A stretch of DNA of 64,000 nt, taken from assembly GCA_008015505.1 (NCBI GenBank), contig SSFR01000014.1:62001-126000 (forward strand). Direction: 5' to 3'. The position numbers and the translations under genes are program-made. Below, piece after piece: positions 1 through 8,814 of the stretch. Source of the DNA: Pedobacter sp. (GTDB lineage: Bacteria; Bacteroidota; Bacteroidia; Sphingobacteriales; Sphingobacteriaceae). The stretch's first letter is position 1, and every line of letters begins with the position of its first letter. The notes beneath the pieces are model-generated. The model was given only the letters and a program-made list of their open reading frames with translations. It was not told where the DNA came from and did not search any database.

Positions 1-101
1 GTAGTTTGGGCTAATACGCTTGTTGTATTACCACTAAACAAGATTATAAAAGAGCTCGCAGTCAAACAAAAAATAAACCTACGTATCATCGCTTACATCA
101 T
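1..101. other. Intergenic end of window, no feature seen
   Basis: This short AT-rich stretch lies downstream of dnaJ. I see no reading frame, RNA or clear terminator hairpin in it. The next gene to the left is outside the window. Confidence 0.5.
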
Positions 102-1256
102 TTATTCAAAATATTCCTTCATTCGATCAAAAAAACTTTTTTCGCTCTTACCTGGCTGTGGCTTGAAGTTAGGAGAATTTTGCAATTTTTCTAAAAGTGC
201 ATGCTCTTCCTTAGATAACACTTTAGGTGTCCAAATATTTACATATATCAACTGATCACCTCGATGATAGGAATTTACTTCTGGAACCCCTTTACCTTTC
301 AAACGCAAAATTTTACCCCCCTGGGTTCCTTGTTCTATTTTGATTTTAGCTTTACCATCAATCGTAGGAATTTCAACACTAGCGCCTAATGCTGCATCAA
401 TAAAACTAATGTGTAAATCATAAATCACATTATTCCCTTCCCTCTTCAACGAATCATGAGGAATCTCCTCTACCAGAATAATTAAATCACCAGGAATTCC
501 TCCACGAGGAGCTGCATTACCCTTACCACTCATTGAAAGCTGCATACCCTCACTCACACCTGCTGGAATATTGATCGCAATCGTTTCTTCACCACGTATT
601 AGTCCCTCGCCATGACAAAGGGTACATTTTGCTGTAATCTCTGTCCCAGTTCCTCCACAAGTATGACAAGTGCTTGTTGTCCGCATTTGCCCAAGAACTG
701 TATTAGTTATTTTGTGTACCGAACCCTTACCCCCACAGGTATGGCAAGTATGTGTGGATGACTTATCTTTTGCACCACTACCCTGACACTGATTACAAAC
801 TATTTTCTTAGCTACTTTGATCTTTTTTTCAACCCCTTTCACAATTTCTTCCAGCGTCAATTTAACCTTGATCCGTAAATTGCTTCCCCTAACTACCGAT
901 TTTCCCCGATGTGTTCGCTGCTGACCAAAAAAATCATGCCCTCCACCATCACCAAAAATATCCCCAAAATGGCTAAAAATATCTTCCATGTTCATTCCAC
1001 CACCAAATCCCCCACTAGTTGCACCTCCAGCATTAGCCGCATGACCAAATCGATCATAGCGCTGTTTCTTTTCTGGATTACTCAATACCTCATAGGCTTC
1101 TGCAGCTTCTTTAAAGTTCTCTTCAGCTTGCTTATCGCCAGGATTTTTATCTGGATGGTACTTAATAGCCATCTTACGATACGCTTTTTTTATCTCGTCT
1201 GCACTAGCACCGCGCTGCACTCCAAGTACGTCATAATAATCTTTCTTTTTAGACAT
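102..1256 (-). CDS. dnaJ: Chaperone protein DnaJ
   Basis: Hsp40 co-chaperone that delivers unfolded clients to DnaK and stimulates its ATPase. The 384-residue protein has the full type I layout. The J domain has HPD at residues 34-36. A Gly/Phe-rich linker follows at about 75-115 ([13 protein letters not shown]). Four CxxCxGxG-type zinc repeats lie at about 153-218 ([32 protein letters not shown]). The C-terminal client-binding domains run to the end. The ATG start gives the usual [14 protein letters not shown]-terminus. It lies 79 bp downstream of grpE in the same orientation, so the two are probably one heat-shock transcription unit. dnaK is not in the window. The open frames on the opposite strand are shadows. 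Confidence 0.97.
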   Translation of the reverse strand: MSKKKDYYDVLGVQRGASADEIKKAYRKMAIKYHPDKNPGDKQAEENFKEAAEAYEVLSNPEKKQRYDRFGHAANAGGATSGGFGGGMNMEDIFSHFGDIFGDGGGHDFFGQQRTHRGKSVVRGSNLRIKVKLTLEEIVKGVEKKIKVAKKIVCNQCQGSGAKDKSSTHTCHTCGGKGSVHKITNTVLGQMRTTSTCHTCGGTGTEITAKCTLCHGEGLIRGEETIAINIPAGVSEGMQLSMSGKGNAAPRGGIPGDLIILVEEIPHDSLKREGNNVIYDLHISFIDAALGASVEIPTIDGKAKIKIEQGTQGGKILRLKGKGVPEVNSYHRGDQLIYVNIWTPKVLSKEEHALLEKLQNSPNFKPQPGKSEKSFFDRMKEYFE

Positions 1257-1335
1257 CGTATTTTTGAATAATTGAACAAACTGTTTTTCAAACTAACCAT
1301 TCAACCACAGTTTGTAAAACGCCAAAACTTTAATT

Positions 1336-1920
1336 TTATACGCCGACAACAACTTTAGCAAAACGAATTACCTTATCGTTCAAAAAATATCCTTTTTCTA
1401 GTTCGTCGACGATCTTACCTTTGAGGTGCTCTTCCGATACAGGTATGTTTGTAATGCCTTCATGAAGATCGGCATCAAAGGTTTGTCCTTTGGATTCCAT
1501 TTCTTTTAGGCCCTTTTGCGATAAAATATTCCTCAGTTTATGTTGGATCAATGCAACGCCCTCTTTTACCGAATTAATATCACTCGCTGTTTCTATTGAT
1601 TTAATAGCTCTATCAAAATCATCAAGGACGGGAAGTAAACTTGTCACCACATCTTTATTAGCCGTTTGTATCAACTCCATGCGTTCCTTCAAGGTACGAC
1701 GCTTAAAATTGTCAAATTCAGCATATAGCCGAACATATTTATCATTCCAATCTGCTGCCTCAGCCCTTAACTTATCTTGCAAATCAGCTTTTTCATCTTT
1801 AATAGTGGCCGTTGCTCCTTGTGACTGATCAAGCATCTCCCCTCCTTCGGCTACCTCTGGATGATTTGGACCTTCAGTTTCTGGATGATGTTCTTTGGGA
1901 CTTTTTTTATTCTTCAACAT
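1336..1920 (-). CDS. grpE: Nucleotide exchange factor GrpE
   Basis: Releases ADP from DnaK, and works with the dnaJ gene downstream. I chose the ATG at 1920 (MLKNKKSPKEHH, 194 residues). The frame stays open upstream, but that extension would add a hydrophobic segment (MVLAAILLIILIYQSF) foreign to this cytosolic family. A charged, disordered N-terminus is followed by a long dimerising helix around residues 55-120, which contains the GrpE-typical YAEFDNFKRR. A C-terminal beta-rich head follows, with LHEGI and the family ending VIRFAKVVV. Family assignment is secure; the exact start is an inference. Confidence 0.95.
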   Translation of the reverse strand: MLKNKKSPKEHHPETEGPNHPEVAEGGEMLDQSQGATATIKDEKADLQDKLRAEAADWNDKYVRLYAEFDNFKRRTLKERMELIQTANKDVVTSLLPVLDDFDRAIKSIETASDINSVKEGVALIQHKLRNILSQKGLKEMESKGQTFDADLHEGITNIPVSEEHLKGKIVDELEKGYFLNDKVIRFAKVVVGV

Positions 1921-2048
1921 AAATGCAAAACTTTGATATATCAAAATGATCAGCAAAATAGCTGCCAGTACCAAAAAACAGCCAAGCTGTCAGCATGCCC
2001 GCCAAATAGTGATCTATTTTTAATGGTAATCTAATTAGAAATACTTAA

Positions 2049-2729
2049 CTAAATTCGAGCATCTTCATGCACATGACCATTGTCGCACTTAATGATTCGT
2101 GAAGGAAAAGCTCGAACCACATGATAATCATGTGTAGCAATAAGCACAGCCGTTCCCGATCCACTTATTTGGCGCAACAAAAGCACAATTTCCTCTGAAG
2201 TATCCGGATCTAGATTTCCAGTAGGCTCATCAGCTAAAATAATTTCGGGCCTATTCACTAGTGCACGAGCAATCACTATTCGCTGTTGCTCTCCTCCTGA
2301 AATCTCATGAGGCATTTTTTTAAGTTTAGATCGCAAACCCACTTTATCAAGCACATCACGTATACGTTCGCTAATCAGCTGCCTATCTTTCCAACCAGTG
2401 GCCCTCATCACAAATTCTAAATTTTGTTCGACCGTTCGATCCGTAAGCAATTGAAAATCTTGAAACACAATACCCAACTTACGCCGCAAATAAGGCACCT
2501 CATGCTCTGACAATTTGGATAAATTAAACCCGGCAACATGCCCCAATCCTTTAGCTATACGCACATCACCATAAATCAACTTGAGCAAACTACTTTTGCC
2601 AGAACCTGTTTGCCCAATAAGAAACACAAACTCACCCTTATTTATCCTCAGATTTACATTTGAAAGTACCAAATGATTTTGTTGAAATACGTCAACGCCT
2701 TGAAGGTTGATAATGGAATTTTCAGTCAT
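2049..2729 (-). CDS. ftsE: Cell division ABC transporter ATPase FtsE
   Basis: ATP-binding half of the FtsEX complex, which couples the divisome to peptidoglycan hydrolysis at the inner membrane. About 226 residues with every ABC ATPase motif: Walker A GQTGSGKSS at about residues 39-47, Q-loop FQDFQ, signature SGGEQQR, Walker B IILADEPTGNLDP and switch His in ATHDYH. The ATG at 2729 is preferred over a TTG two codons upstream; it then lies 2 bp after the stop of the small gene preceding it. No ftsX permease is adjacent, so the membrane partner must be encoded elsewhere. A LolD-type ATPase is the main alternative, but the short, domain-free form favours FtsE. Confidence 0.85.
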   Translation of the reverse strand: MTENSIINLQGVDVFQQNHLVLSNVNLRINKGEFVFLIGQTGSGKSSLLKLIYGDVRIAKGLGHVAGFNLSKLSEHEVPYLRRKLGIVFQDFQLLTDRTVEQNLEFVMRATGWKDRQLISERIRDVLDKVGLRSKLKKMPHEISGGEQQRIVIARALVNRPEIILADEPTGNLDPDTSEEIVLLLRQISGSGTAVLIATHDYHVVRAFPSRIIKCDNGHVHEDARI

Positions 2730-2731
2730 TT

Positions 2732-2935
2732 TCAAATATCTAACTTTTGAATCTTGCCAAATGGAAGATCTGTAATTATCTCCATAATCTGTGCTGCTTT
2801 TTCGCCCAAACCTACCTTATCTAAAGCTTTATCGGGTCGATCTACTCTAAAATAGGCAAGTAAAGTAAATTCCTCATCACGTAATTGAACGTAATCTGGA
2901 ATTTTAGCCACACCTTTAACTTTAATAATATACAC
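2732..2935 (-). CDS. Small conserved-looking protein upstream of ftsE
   Basis: A 67-residue product from a GTG at 2935 (MYIIKVKGVAKIPDY), or 70 residues from a TTG at 2944; the frame has no ATG at this end. It has no signal peptide or membrane segment and looks like a compact alpha/beta domain (AYFRVDRPDKALDKVGLGEK, then an amphipathic helix and DLPFGKIQKL). It is tightly spaced with ftsE (2-bp gap, or a 4-bp overlap with an alternative ftsE start), which implies co-translation. I recall similar short proteins next to ftsE in other Bacteroidota but cannot assign a function. Existence is supported by its position and protein-like composition. Confidence 0.7.
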   Translation of the reverse strand: MYIIKVKGVAKIPDYVQLRDEEFTLLAYFRVDRPDKALDKVGLGEKAAQIMEIITDLPFGKIQKLDI

Positions 2936-2954
2936 GTCATCCAAAGGTAGAATT

Positions 2955-2985
2955 TTAGGTTCAATCCAAAAGAATCCTACTTTTG
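2955..2985 (+). promoter_or_regulatory. Predicted Bacteroidota promoter for TlpA-like gene
   Basis: A perfect -7 box TActTTTG (2978-2985) is preceded after 19 bp by TTAG (2955-2958), a three-of-four match to the -33 TTTG. It ends 39 bp before the chosen ATG at 3025. It overlaps the farther-upstream alternative start at 2983, which argues against that start. Confidence 0.6.
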
Positions 2986-3024
2986 GGTTGGCTTTTTATA
3001 AACCAAATTATACAACTAGATCAA

Positions 3025-4176
3025 ATGAAAACAATCATAACTCATGCGCTAATATGGATACTCAGCCCAATACTTTTGTTTGCACAAAAGATAAACTATA
3101 ATATCCAAGGTACTCTAGACAAAATAAACACACCATTAAAAGTATATCTTGTTTTCCGAACCAATCAGGGCTTTGTCATCGATTCCACTGTCCTTAACAA
3201 AGGAAACTTTTCTTTTAAAAAATCACTGATGAATGCAACAGGCGCAACACTGATTGTGAATCATCAATCCCAAAGCTCAACATGGGAAAATGTAGATAAA
3301 TCAGATAAGCTTCCTCTATACATCGATGGAGAACCTATTCAGATACAGGGTACTGACTCTATTGCTACAGCGCATGTTATTGGTACGCAAATCAGCACTG
3401 ATTACCAAAACTTCTTGATTCAATTATTCCCTATTCAAAACAGGATCAATAACTTAATGGCTAAAGCTGCAGACCCCAAAAAACAATTAACAACGGCAGA
3501 AAAGCTTAACCTAGACAAAGAATACCTTATTATTCAAGCGGATGAAAAAGCCATCTTTATCAATTTCATCAAATCCCATACTAGTCACATTATTGCTCTA
3601 GATATACTCAAGGCCCTAGGAGGAGAGCAGCCTGTGGTTAGTGAAATAGAGCCCTTATTTAATTTACTAGCCGATAACATCAAAAATTCACCTGCTGGAA
3701 AAGCTTATAGAGAATTACTGGACAACCTGAAAGTAACAGCACAAGGCGTGCTTGCACCCGATTTTACACAAAATGGTGTTGATGGGAAACCCATCTCACT
3801 TTCTTCACTAAGAGGAAAATATGTTTTACTTGACTTCTGGGCATCTTGGTGTGGACCCTGCCGACAAGATAACCCATATGTTGTCAAAGCATTTGATCAG
3901 TTTAAAGATAAAAACTTCACTATCCTTGGTGTATCCTTAGATAAGGATAAAGCAAACTGGCTAAAGGCTATTGAATACGACGGGCTCCGTTGGACACAAG
4001 TATCTGATCTCAACGGCTGGAACAATCAAGTTGCTCAGCTATATCGTATTAGATCAATTCCACAAAATTTTTTAATAGACCCCAATGGAAAAATCATTGC
4101 CCAAAATCTACATGGAGAAATATTAATCGAAAAACTACAACAAATACTTTTAGAACCAGGAAATATTGGTAAGTAA
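3025..4176 (+). CDS. Exported TlpA-family thiol-disulfide oxidoreductase (DUF4369-AhpC/TSA type)
   Basis: Periplasmic thioredoxin-like protein, probably reducing disulfides in envelope proteins. The start at 3025 gives a clean Sec signal (MKTIITHALIWILSPILLFAQ). An earlier in-frame start at 2983 lies inside the predicted promoter. The N-terminal half (about 22-120) resembles the DUF4369 beta domain common in Bacteroidota TlpA proteins. A helical linker follows, and from about 245 the thioredoxin fold carries WASWCGPCRQ with the redox CGPC and cis-Pro in SIPQNFL. Total 383 residues, usual for the type. The natural substrate cannot be read from the sequence. Confidence 0.88.
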   Translation: MKTIITHALIWILSPILLFAQKINYNIQGTLDKINTPLKVYLVFRTNQGFVIDSTVLNKGNFSFKKSLMNATGATLIVNHQSQSSTWENVDKSDKLPLYIDGEPIQIQGTDSIATAHVIGTQISTDYQNFLIQLFPIQNRINNLMAKAADPKKQLTTAEKLNLDKEYLIIQADEKAIFINFIKSHTSHIIALDILKALGGEQPVVSEIEPLFNLLADNIKNSPAGKAYRELLDNLKVTAQGVLAPDFTQNGVDGKPISLSSLRGKYVLLDFWASWCGPCRQDNPYVVKAFDQFKDKNFTILGVSLDKDKANWLKAIEYDGLRWTQVSDLNGWNNQVAQLYRIRSIPQNFLIDPNGKIIAQNLHGEILIEKLQQILLEPGNIGK

Positions 4177-4270
4177 CCCAATAACTATACGAGTTGAAAG
4201 GTTATATACTTTCACTTTTTTTATTTCATTATTATTTTCGCAAACCAATAAAAAGACTAGCCCATATTAA

Positions 4271-5278
4271 ATGCCACTCATGACTCAAATTAGAAACAAT
4301 TGGACCAAAGAAGAGATTACTAACATTTACCATAGCCCTTTATTGGATTTAATATATCAAGCCGCTACTATACATCGCCAAAATGAAAATTATGCAGAAG
4401 TACAAATCAGTAATCTGCTATCTATCAAAACAGGTGGTTGTCCCGAAGACTGCTCTTATTGCCCACAAGCTGCTCGCTATCATACTGACGTAGAAGTACA
4501 AGCCCTCTTATCAGTCGAGCAGGTAATCGCTATTGCCCGGAAAGCCAAAGAAGCTGGAGCATCTCGCTTTTGTATGGGTGCAGCCTGGAGAGAGGTTCGC
4601 GATAATCGAGATTTTGACCGTGTAATCGATATAGTTAAAGCAGTTAATACATTAAATATGGAGGTATGCTGTAGCTTAGGAATGCTTACCGAAGCACAGG
4701 CACAACGACTTTCAAAAGCTGGTTTATATGCTTACAATCATAATTTGGATACTTCCGAAGATGATTATAAACGAATTATCTCAACTCGAACATTTGACGA
4801 TCGCTTGAGAACTATCGAAAATGTTCGTAAAACAAATATAACTGTTTGTAGTGGTGGAATTATTGGACTGGGAGAAACGCCAGAAGATCGCATTGCTATG
4901 CTGAAGACTTTGTCCAATATGCCTGAGCATCCCGAATCTGTACCCATTAATGCATTGGTTCGGGTAAAAGGAACCCCTCTAGAAGACCAACCTAAAGTTC
5001 CTATTGAAGATATGATTCGAATGATTGCCACAGCACGTATTCTCATGCCTAACACAGTCGTTCGCTTATCCGCCGGACGCACAGAAATGAGCCTAGCAGA
5101 CCAAGCACTGTGCTTCATGGCAGGAGCAAATTCCATATTTATTGGAGAAAAACTACTCACTACTCCCAATCCCGCAGTGAATGAAGACATGGCCATGTTT
5201 AAACTATTAGGTTTAAAACCCAGAGAGGCTTTCAAAAATGGCAAACCACAGCAAATCCCAACCCCAGAAGTAGCATAA
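4271..5278 (+). CDS. bioB: Biotin synthase BioB
   Basis: Radical SAM enzyme that inserts sulfur into dethiobiotin, the last step of biotin synthesis. The 335-residue protein has the SAM-cluster motif CPEDCSYC (Cys at about 56, 60, 63) within [16 protein letters not shown]. It also has the conserved YNHNLDTS, the second-cluster ligand region with [11 protein letters not shown], and the substrate loop [10 protein letters not shown] with the Arg that ligates the [2Fe-2S] cluster. It starts at ATG 4271, with a second ATG three codons in. The gene stands alone here; bioA, bioD and bioF are not adjacent. It ends in a hairpin shared with the convergent RNase Z gene. Confidence 0.97.
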   Translation: MPLMTQIRNNWTKEEITNIYHSPLLDLIYQAATIHRQNENYAEVQISNLLSIKTGGCPEDCSYCPQAARYHTDVEVQALLSVEQVIAIARKAKEAGASRFCMGAAWREVRDNRDFDRVIDIVKAVNTLNMEVCCSLGMLTEAQAQRLSKAGLYAYNHNLDTSEDDYKRIISTRTFDDRLRTIENVRKTNITVCSGGIIGLGETPEDRIAMLKTLSNMPEHPESVPINALVRVKGTPLEDQPKVPIEDMIRMIATARILMPNTVVRLSAGRTEMSLADQALCFMAGANSIFIGEKLLTTPNPAVNEDMAMFKLLGLKPREAFKNGKPQQIPTPEVA

Positions 5279-5289
5279 ATAATCTGCAT

Positions 5290-5325
5290 ACATCCCCCAC
5301 TATGGGTCCTACTTGAGGGGGATGT
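5290..5325. terminator. Hairpin between convergent bioB and RNase Z genes
   Basis: Arms ACATCCCCC (5290-5298) and GGGGGATGT (5317-5325) form a perfect 9-bp stem with an 18-nt loop, 11 bp after the bioB stop. The right arm overlaps the last codons of the RNase Z gene on the other strand. Only a short T run follows, so terminator strength is uncertain. Confidence 0.55.
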
Positions 5326-6238
5326 TTCCTATATCAAATGTCCGACCCTCGATAGCTAAGGAAGTATTATTAAAAACAGTTTTACATTCTGCCAGTAAAG
5401 GTTCCAACTCTCGATAACGAGCAGAAAAATGACCGATCAACAAATACTTTACTTGAGCTTCAAGGGCTACTTTACCTGCTTGAAGTGCTGTAGTATGGTA
5501 GGTTTCCTCTGCCCTTTTAAGCATATTATGCATAAAGGTGGCTTCGTGATATAAAAGATCTACCCCGCTGATACTATCCAAATAAGTCTGGCTATACAAA
5601 GTATCTGAACAATATGCATAGCTTTTGGCCTCTTGAGGCTTAGTCGTTAAGTCTGCAGATAAATGTACTCTCCCAAACTTGTCAACAAAATCAGCCCCCT
5701 GTTTAATGAGTGGAATTTGCTCTACAGGAATCTCTAACGTTTCTATCTTACTTTTTATCAAATTCAGTGGACGTTTCTGTTGTGAAAACTTAAATCCAGT
5801 GCAGGGAATTCGATGATTTAAAATAATGGTTTCTACCCGCACATCATTGTTCTCTAGTAGAATAGCAGGCGTTTCAGCTTGCGTAAAGTTAAATTGTAAA
5901 GGATAGCGAAGCTGAGTTTGCGAATGCTTAAGTTGAATATCTACGATTTCCTTTAATTCAGGTGGGCCGTAAATATGAACAGGTTTTGTTCGACCATTTA
6001 AATTCAGTGAGGAAAGCAACCCAACTAATCCCAAATAATGATCTCCATGTAAATGGCTAATAAAAATATGCTCAATACGCTGAGCATTAATTCCGTATCG
6101 CAATAATTGCTGCTGAGTACCTTCCCCACAATCAATTAAGAAGAGTTTCCCATTCACATGAAGCACCTGTGCTGTCGGATTTCTATTAAAAATAGGTGTT
6201 GCAGAACTACTACCTAAAATTGTAAGCTCAAATTTCAT
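5309..6238 (-). CDS. rnz: Ribonuclease Z
   Basis: Zinc endonuclease that removes the 3' trailer of tRNA precursors. This matters here because the two tRNA genes in the window do not encode CCA. 309 residues with a metallo-beta-lactamase fold. Motif I precursor is FLIDCGEGTQ. The metal-binding HLHGDHYLG lies at about residues 61-69, and further ligands lie in LLYHEATF and LLIGHFSARY. Length and motif order fit the bacterial short form. It sits 5 bp downstream of the STAS-domain gene in the same orientation, so they are co-transcribed. Confidence 0.95.
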   Translation of the reverse strand: MKFELTILGSSSATPIFNRNPTAQVLHVNGKLFLIDCGEGTQQQLLRYGINAQRIEHIFISHLHGDHYLGLVGLLSSLNLNGRTKPVHIYGPPELKEIVDIQLKHSQTQLRYPLQFNFTQAETPAILLENNDVRVETIILNHRIPCTGFKFSQQKRPLNLIKSKIETLEIPVEQIPLIKQGADFVDKFGRVHLSADLTTKPQEAKSYAYCSDTLYSQTYLDSISGVDLLYHEATFMHNMLKRAEETYHTTALQAGKVALEAQVKYLLIGHFSARYRELEPLLAECKTVFNNTSLAIEGRTFDIGNIPLK

Positions 6239-6243
6239 TTATA

Positions 6244-6636
6244 CTATTTCTCTCCTGCAGAAGCTTCTCGATTTAGCTCTTTCTCGATTTCTTCCATAAA
6301 AATGAAATCAATGGCTTCTTCCACAGTAGATAACATAATAAGCACATGCTCCAATTGCGAAACACTCATTAAATGAGATAGACTATCGTTCAAACCAACA
6401 ACAATGAATACCCCTTGAGCCTTTTCACAGAGCCGATGCCCAACTAACAAACTACTAAGATCTGATGATTCATGCACAGACTCTACAGTAGAGAGATCGA
6501 GAATAATGTTTCGCTGCCCCTCTGCATTGATCAGTATTAATTCCGTTTTCAACTTTGGAGATACCATACTGTCTAGTCTAGTTTCATCCAATTTGAACAA
6601 AATATATTTTTCGTGTTTATCTATCGTAAATTTCAT
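6244..6636 (-). CDS. STAS-domain protein (anti-anti-sigma-factor-like)
   Basis: 130 residues, single STAS domain. The pattern is beta (MKFTIDKHEKYILFKLDE), variable loop, beta (NIILDLSTVESV) and then HESSDLSSLLVGHRL, where SpoIIAA-type proteins carry their phosphorylatable serine (usual DSSGL). The serine is kept but the Gly is replaced by Asp. The acidic C-terminal tail (EEIEKELNREASAGEK) is extra. No partner kinase (SpoIIAB/RsbW type) or sigma factor is adjacent. Its pairing with RNase Z, with a 5-bp gap, points to shared transcription rather than a known pathway. Regulatory role is inferred. Confidence 0.8.
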   Translation of the reverse strand: MKFTIDKHEKYILFKLDETRLDSMVSPKLKTELILINAEGQRNIILDLSTVESVHESSDLSSLLVGHRLCEKAQGVFIVVGLNDSLSHLMSVSQLEHVLIMLSTVEEAIDFIFMEEIEKELNREASAGEK

Positions 6637-6739
6637 TGGTTTGGGTTATTTAGGATCGCTTAAATTTAAAAAATTGGTTAGAGGAGCCGGCTCTAGAATA
6701 AAATATGACTAATTGCGCTATAAAAACAACTAACAAGCG

Positions 6740-7699
6740 CTACTCAAAGCGCCCCAATGCTTCGCAAATTGTTTCTTCCATTTGATCTAACCGTTTTTTT
6801 TGCGTTTTTTTTATAAACTGATCTCCTGTTATTTGTTCGTATAGCTCCACATATCGATCAGAAATAGCTATAACCAAGTCAGAAGACATGATTGGCACTT
6901 GCTGTCCCTTTTGACCCTGAAACCCATTTGATAGCAGCCACTTTCGTACAAACTCCTTAGATAATTGACGTTGTGGCAAACTCTTGGCCTGTAGTTCTTC
7001 GTAACTATTTTGATAAAAATAACGAGATGAGTCCGGCGTATGGATTTCATCAATCAAATAGATTTGACCATTAAGTGCTCCAAACTCATATTTTGTATCA
7101 ACCAAAATAAGTCCATGCTTCCTGGCAATATCTGTACCACGCTGATATAAAGCATGTGTATATTTTTCGAGCTGGATATAGGTTGCTTCAGCTACTATTT
7201 GCTGATCAATGATCTGCTCCCGAGAGATATCCGTATCATGTCCAACCGTCGCTTTGGTAGTAGGCGTAATAATAGGCTGTGGCAAACGATCATTTTCTTT
7301 TAAACCATCAGGAAGAGAAACCCCACAAATGGATCGTTTCCCTAATTGATACTCACGCCAAGCGTGTCCAGACAAATACCCCCGAATAACCATCTCAATT
7401 TTAAAGGGCTCACAAAGCAGGCCAATAGTTACACTGGGATCAGGAATATCTAAAACCCAGTTAGGTATAATATCTTGGGTTTCTAACAAAAATTTAGCAG
7501 CTATTTGATTCAAAATAGCCCCTTTATATGGAATAGGTTCGGGCAATACGACATCAAAGGCTGAAATTCGATCGCTAACCACCATAACCAAGTATTTATT
7601 TGCAATGGTATATACATCACGTACCTTACCTCGATAAAAATTTGTCTGATTGGGTAGTTGAAAATGAGTTTCCTTAATGGCATCTGCTAATACTGGCAT
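6740..7699 (-). CDS. purC: SAICAR synthetase PurC
   Basis: Joins aspartate to CAIR in purine synthesis, using ATP. The protein shows YRGKVRDVY (nucleotide loop), VVSDRISAFDVVLP, IPNWVLDIPDP, the family block VIRGYLSGHAWREY, and LVDTKYEFG and IDEIHTPDSSRY. I chose the ATG at 7699 (MPVLADAIKETHF, 319 residues). It fits the family N-terminus AIKET..F, whereas the ATG at 7771 would add 24 unrelated residues and overlap phoH by 14 bp. It lies directly downstream of phoH in the same orientation. No other pur genes are nearby. Confidence 0.95.
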   Translation of the reverse strand: MPVLADAIKETHFQLPNQTNFYRGKVRDVYTIANKYLVMVVSDRISAFDVVLPEPIPYKGAILNQIAAKFLLETQDIIPNWVLDIPDPSVTIGLLCEPFKIEMVIRGYLSGHAWREYQLGKRSICGVSLPDGLKENDRLPQPIITPTTKATVGHDTDISREQIIDQQIVAEATYIQLEKYTHALYQRGTDIARKHGLILVDTKYEFGALNGQIYLIDEIHTPDSSRYFYQNSYEELQAKSLPQRQLSKEFVRKWLLSNGFQGQKGQQVPIMSSDLVIAISDRYVELYEQITGDQFIKKTQKKRLDQMEETICEALGRFE

Positions 7700-7757
7700 T
7701 GACACAGCAGTATCTTGTTGTCTGTATTCAATAAGTTCGTTACCTGCTCCCAAATGA

Positions 7758-8720
7758 TTAAATATCTCCATAAGCCTTCAAAATATTCTTTACTAATTTA
7801 TGTCTCACCACATCTTCCCCACTCAAATAAATCATATCGATTCCCTTAATATCAGTCAATATCCTCAAGGCCGTTTTCAGCCCGGATTGCTGCACTTTTG
7901 GTAAGTCAATCTGTGTAATATCACCCGTCACAATAAACTTGGCAGAAGGTCCCATTCGTGTCAAAAACATTTTCAACTGCATGTCGGTCGCATTCTGAGC
8001 TTCATCTAAAATTACATAACAGTTGTCTAGTGTACGCCCACGCATAAAGGCCAAAGGAGCAATCTCGATAGTTCTATTTTCTAGATATACTTTTAGTTTT
8101 TCAGCAGGTATCATATCATCTAAAGCATCATATAGAGGCCGTAGATAAGGATCTACTTTTTCTTTCAAATCGCCCGGTAAAAATCCCAAATTCTCACCCG
8201 CCTCTACTGCTGGTCTTGTCAGAATAATACGCTTAATCTCTTTGTTTTTCAGCGCTCTGACAGCCAAAGCTACCGCTGTATAAGTCTTCCCAGTCCCTGC
8301 TGGGCCTACTGCAAACAGGACATCATTATGATGAATACTATCCACCATTCTACGTTGATTGACAGTACGCGCTTTGACTACAATTCCATTCGGACCAAAA
8401 ACAATAGGATCAGCACTGCTGCCCAAACCAACTTTATTAAACAAAGAAGGCTCATCAGCGTACTGAATCTTTGTTGCCAATAGCTGCTCTAAATCATTTG
8501 TATTTAAACTTTGAAACTTATCGACATGGTCAATAATTCCCTGAAATTTTTCTCTAAAAGCCATTAATTCGGCTTCATCTCCAAGCACTTTGACTTCATT
8601 GCCACGAGCTACAATTTTGATCTTTGGAAAATGCTTCCTGGTAATCTCAAAATGCTCATTATTCGAACCCCAAACGGTAGCAGGGTTGATATTATCAATA
8701 ATAAATTTTAGTTCGTTCAA
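7758..8720 (-). CDS. PhoH-family ATPase (PhoH-like, YbeZ type)
   Basis: Cytosolic RNA-associated ATPase, usually linked to rRNA processing with YbeY. 320 residues with Walker A GPAGTGKTYTAVA at about 138-150. Also seen are RPAVEAGENLGFLPGD, Walker B YVILDEAQNAT and sensor VTGDITQIDLP, all diagnostic of the family. The N-terminal 100 residues resemble the KH-like segment of YbeZ proteins. The only plausible start is TTG at 8720 (MNELKF), because an in-frame stop lies a few codons upstream and the next ATG is at residue 53. Likely an operon with purC. Confidence 0.93.
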   Translation of the reverse strand: MNELKFIIDNINPATVWGSNNEHFEITRKHFPKIKIVARGNEVKVLGDEAELMAFREKFQGIIDHVDKFQSLNTNDLEQLLATKIQYADEPSLFNKVGLGSSADPIVFGPNGIVVKARTVNQRRMVDSIHHNDVLFAVGPAGTGKTYTAVALAVRALKNKEIKRIILTRPAVEAGENLGFLPGDLKEKVDPYLRPLYDALDDMIPAEKLKVYLENRTIEIAPLAFMRGRTLDNCYVILDEAQNATDMQLKMFLTRMGPSAKFIVTGDITQIDLPKVQQSGLKTALRILTDIKGIDMIYLSGEDVVRHKLVKNILKAYGDI

Positions 8721-8814
8721 GATCTCTTCAGTTTTAGATTTTTAAAGATTAAAACTCAATATTTGCACCACCAAATGTCATTAACAAGGTTAATAATAAA
8801 TATCGATATTTTAA

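Noticed and set aside
909..1271. Open frame opposite dnaJ (plus strand)
   Set aside because: A shadow of the dnaJ frame; composition and overlap show no independent gene.
4177..4270. Regulatory element (BioR/BirA-type site or riboswitch) upstream of bioB
   Set aside because: No palindrome or conserved riboswitch-like fold was seen; only a weak TAttTTCG box.
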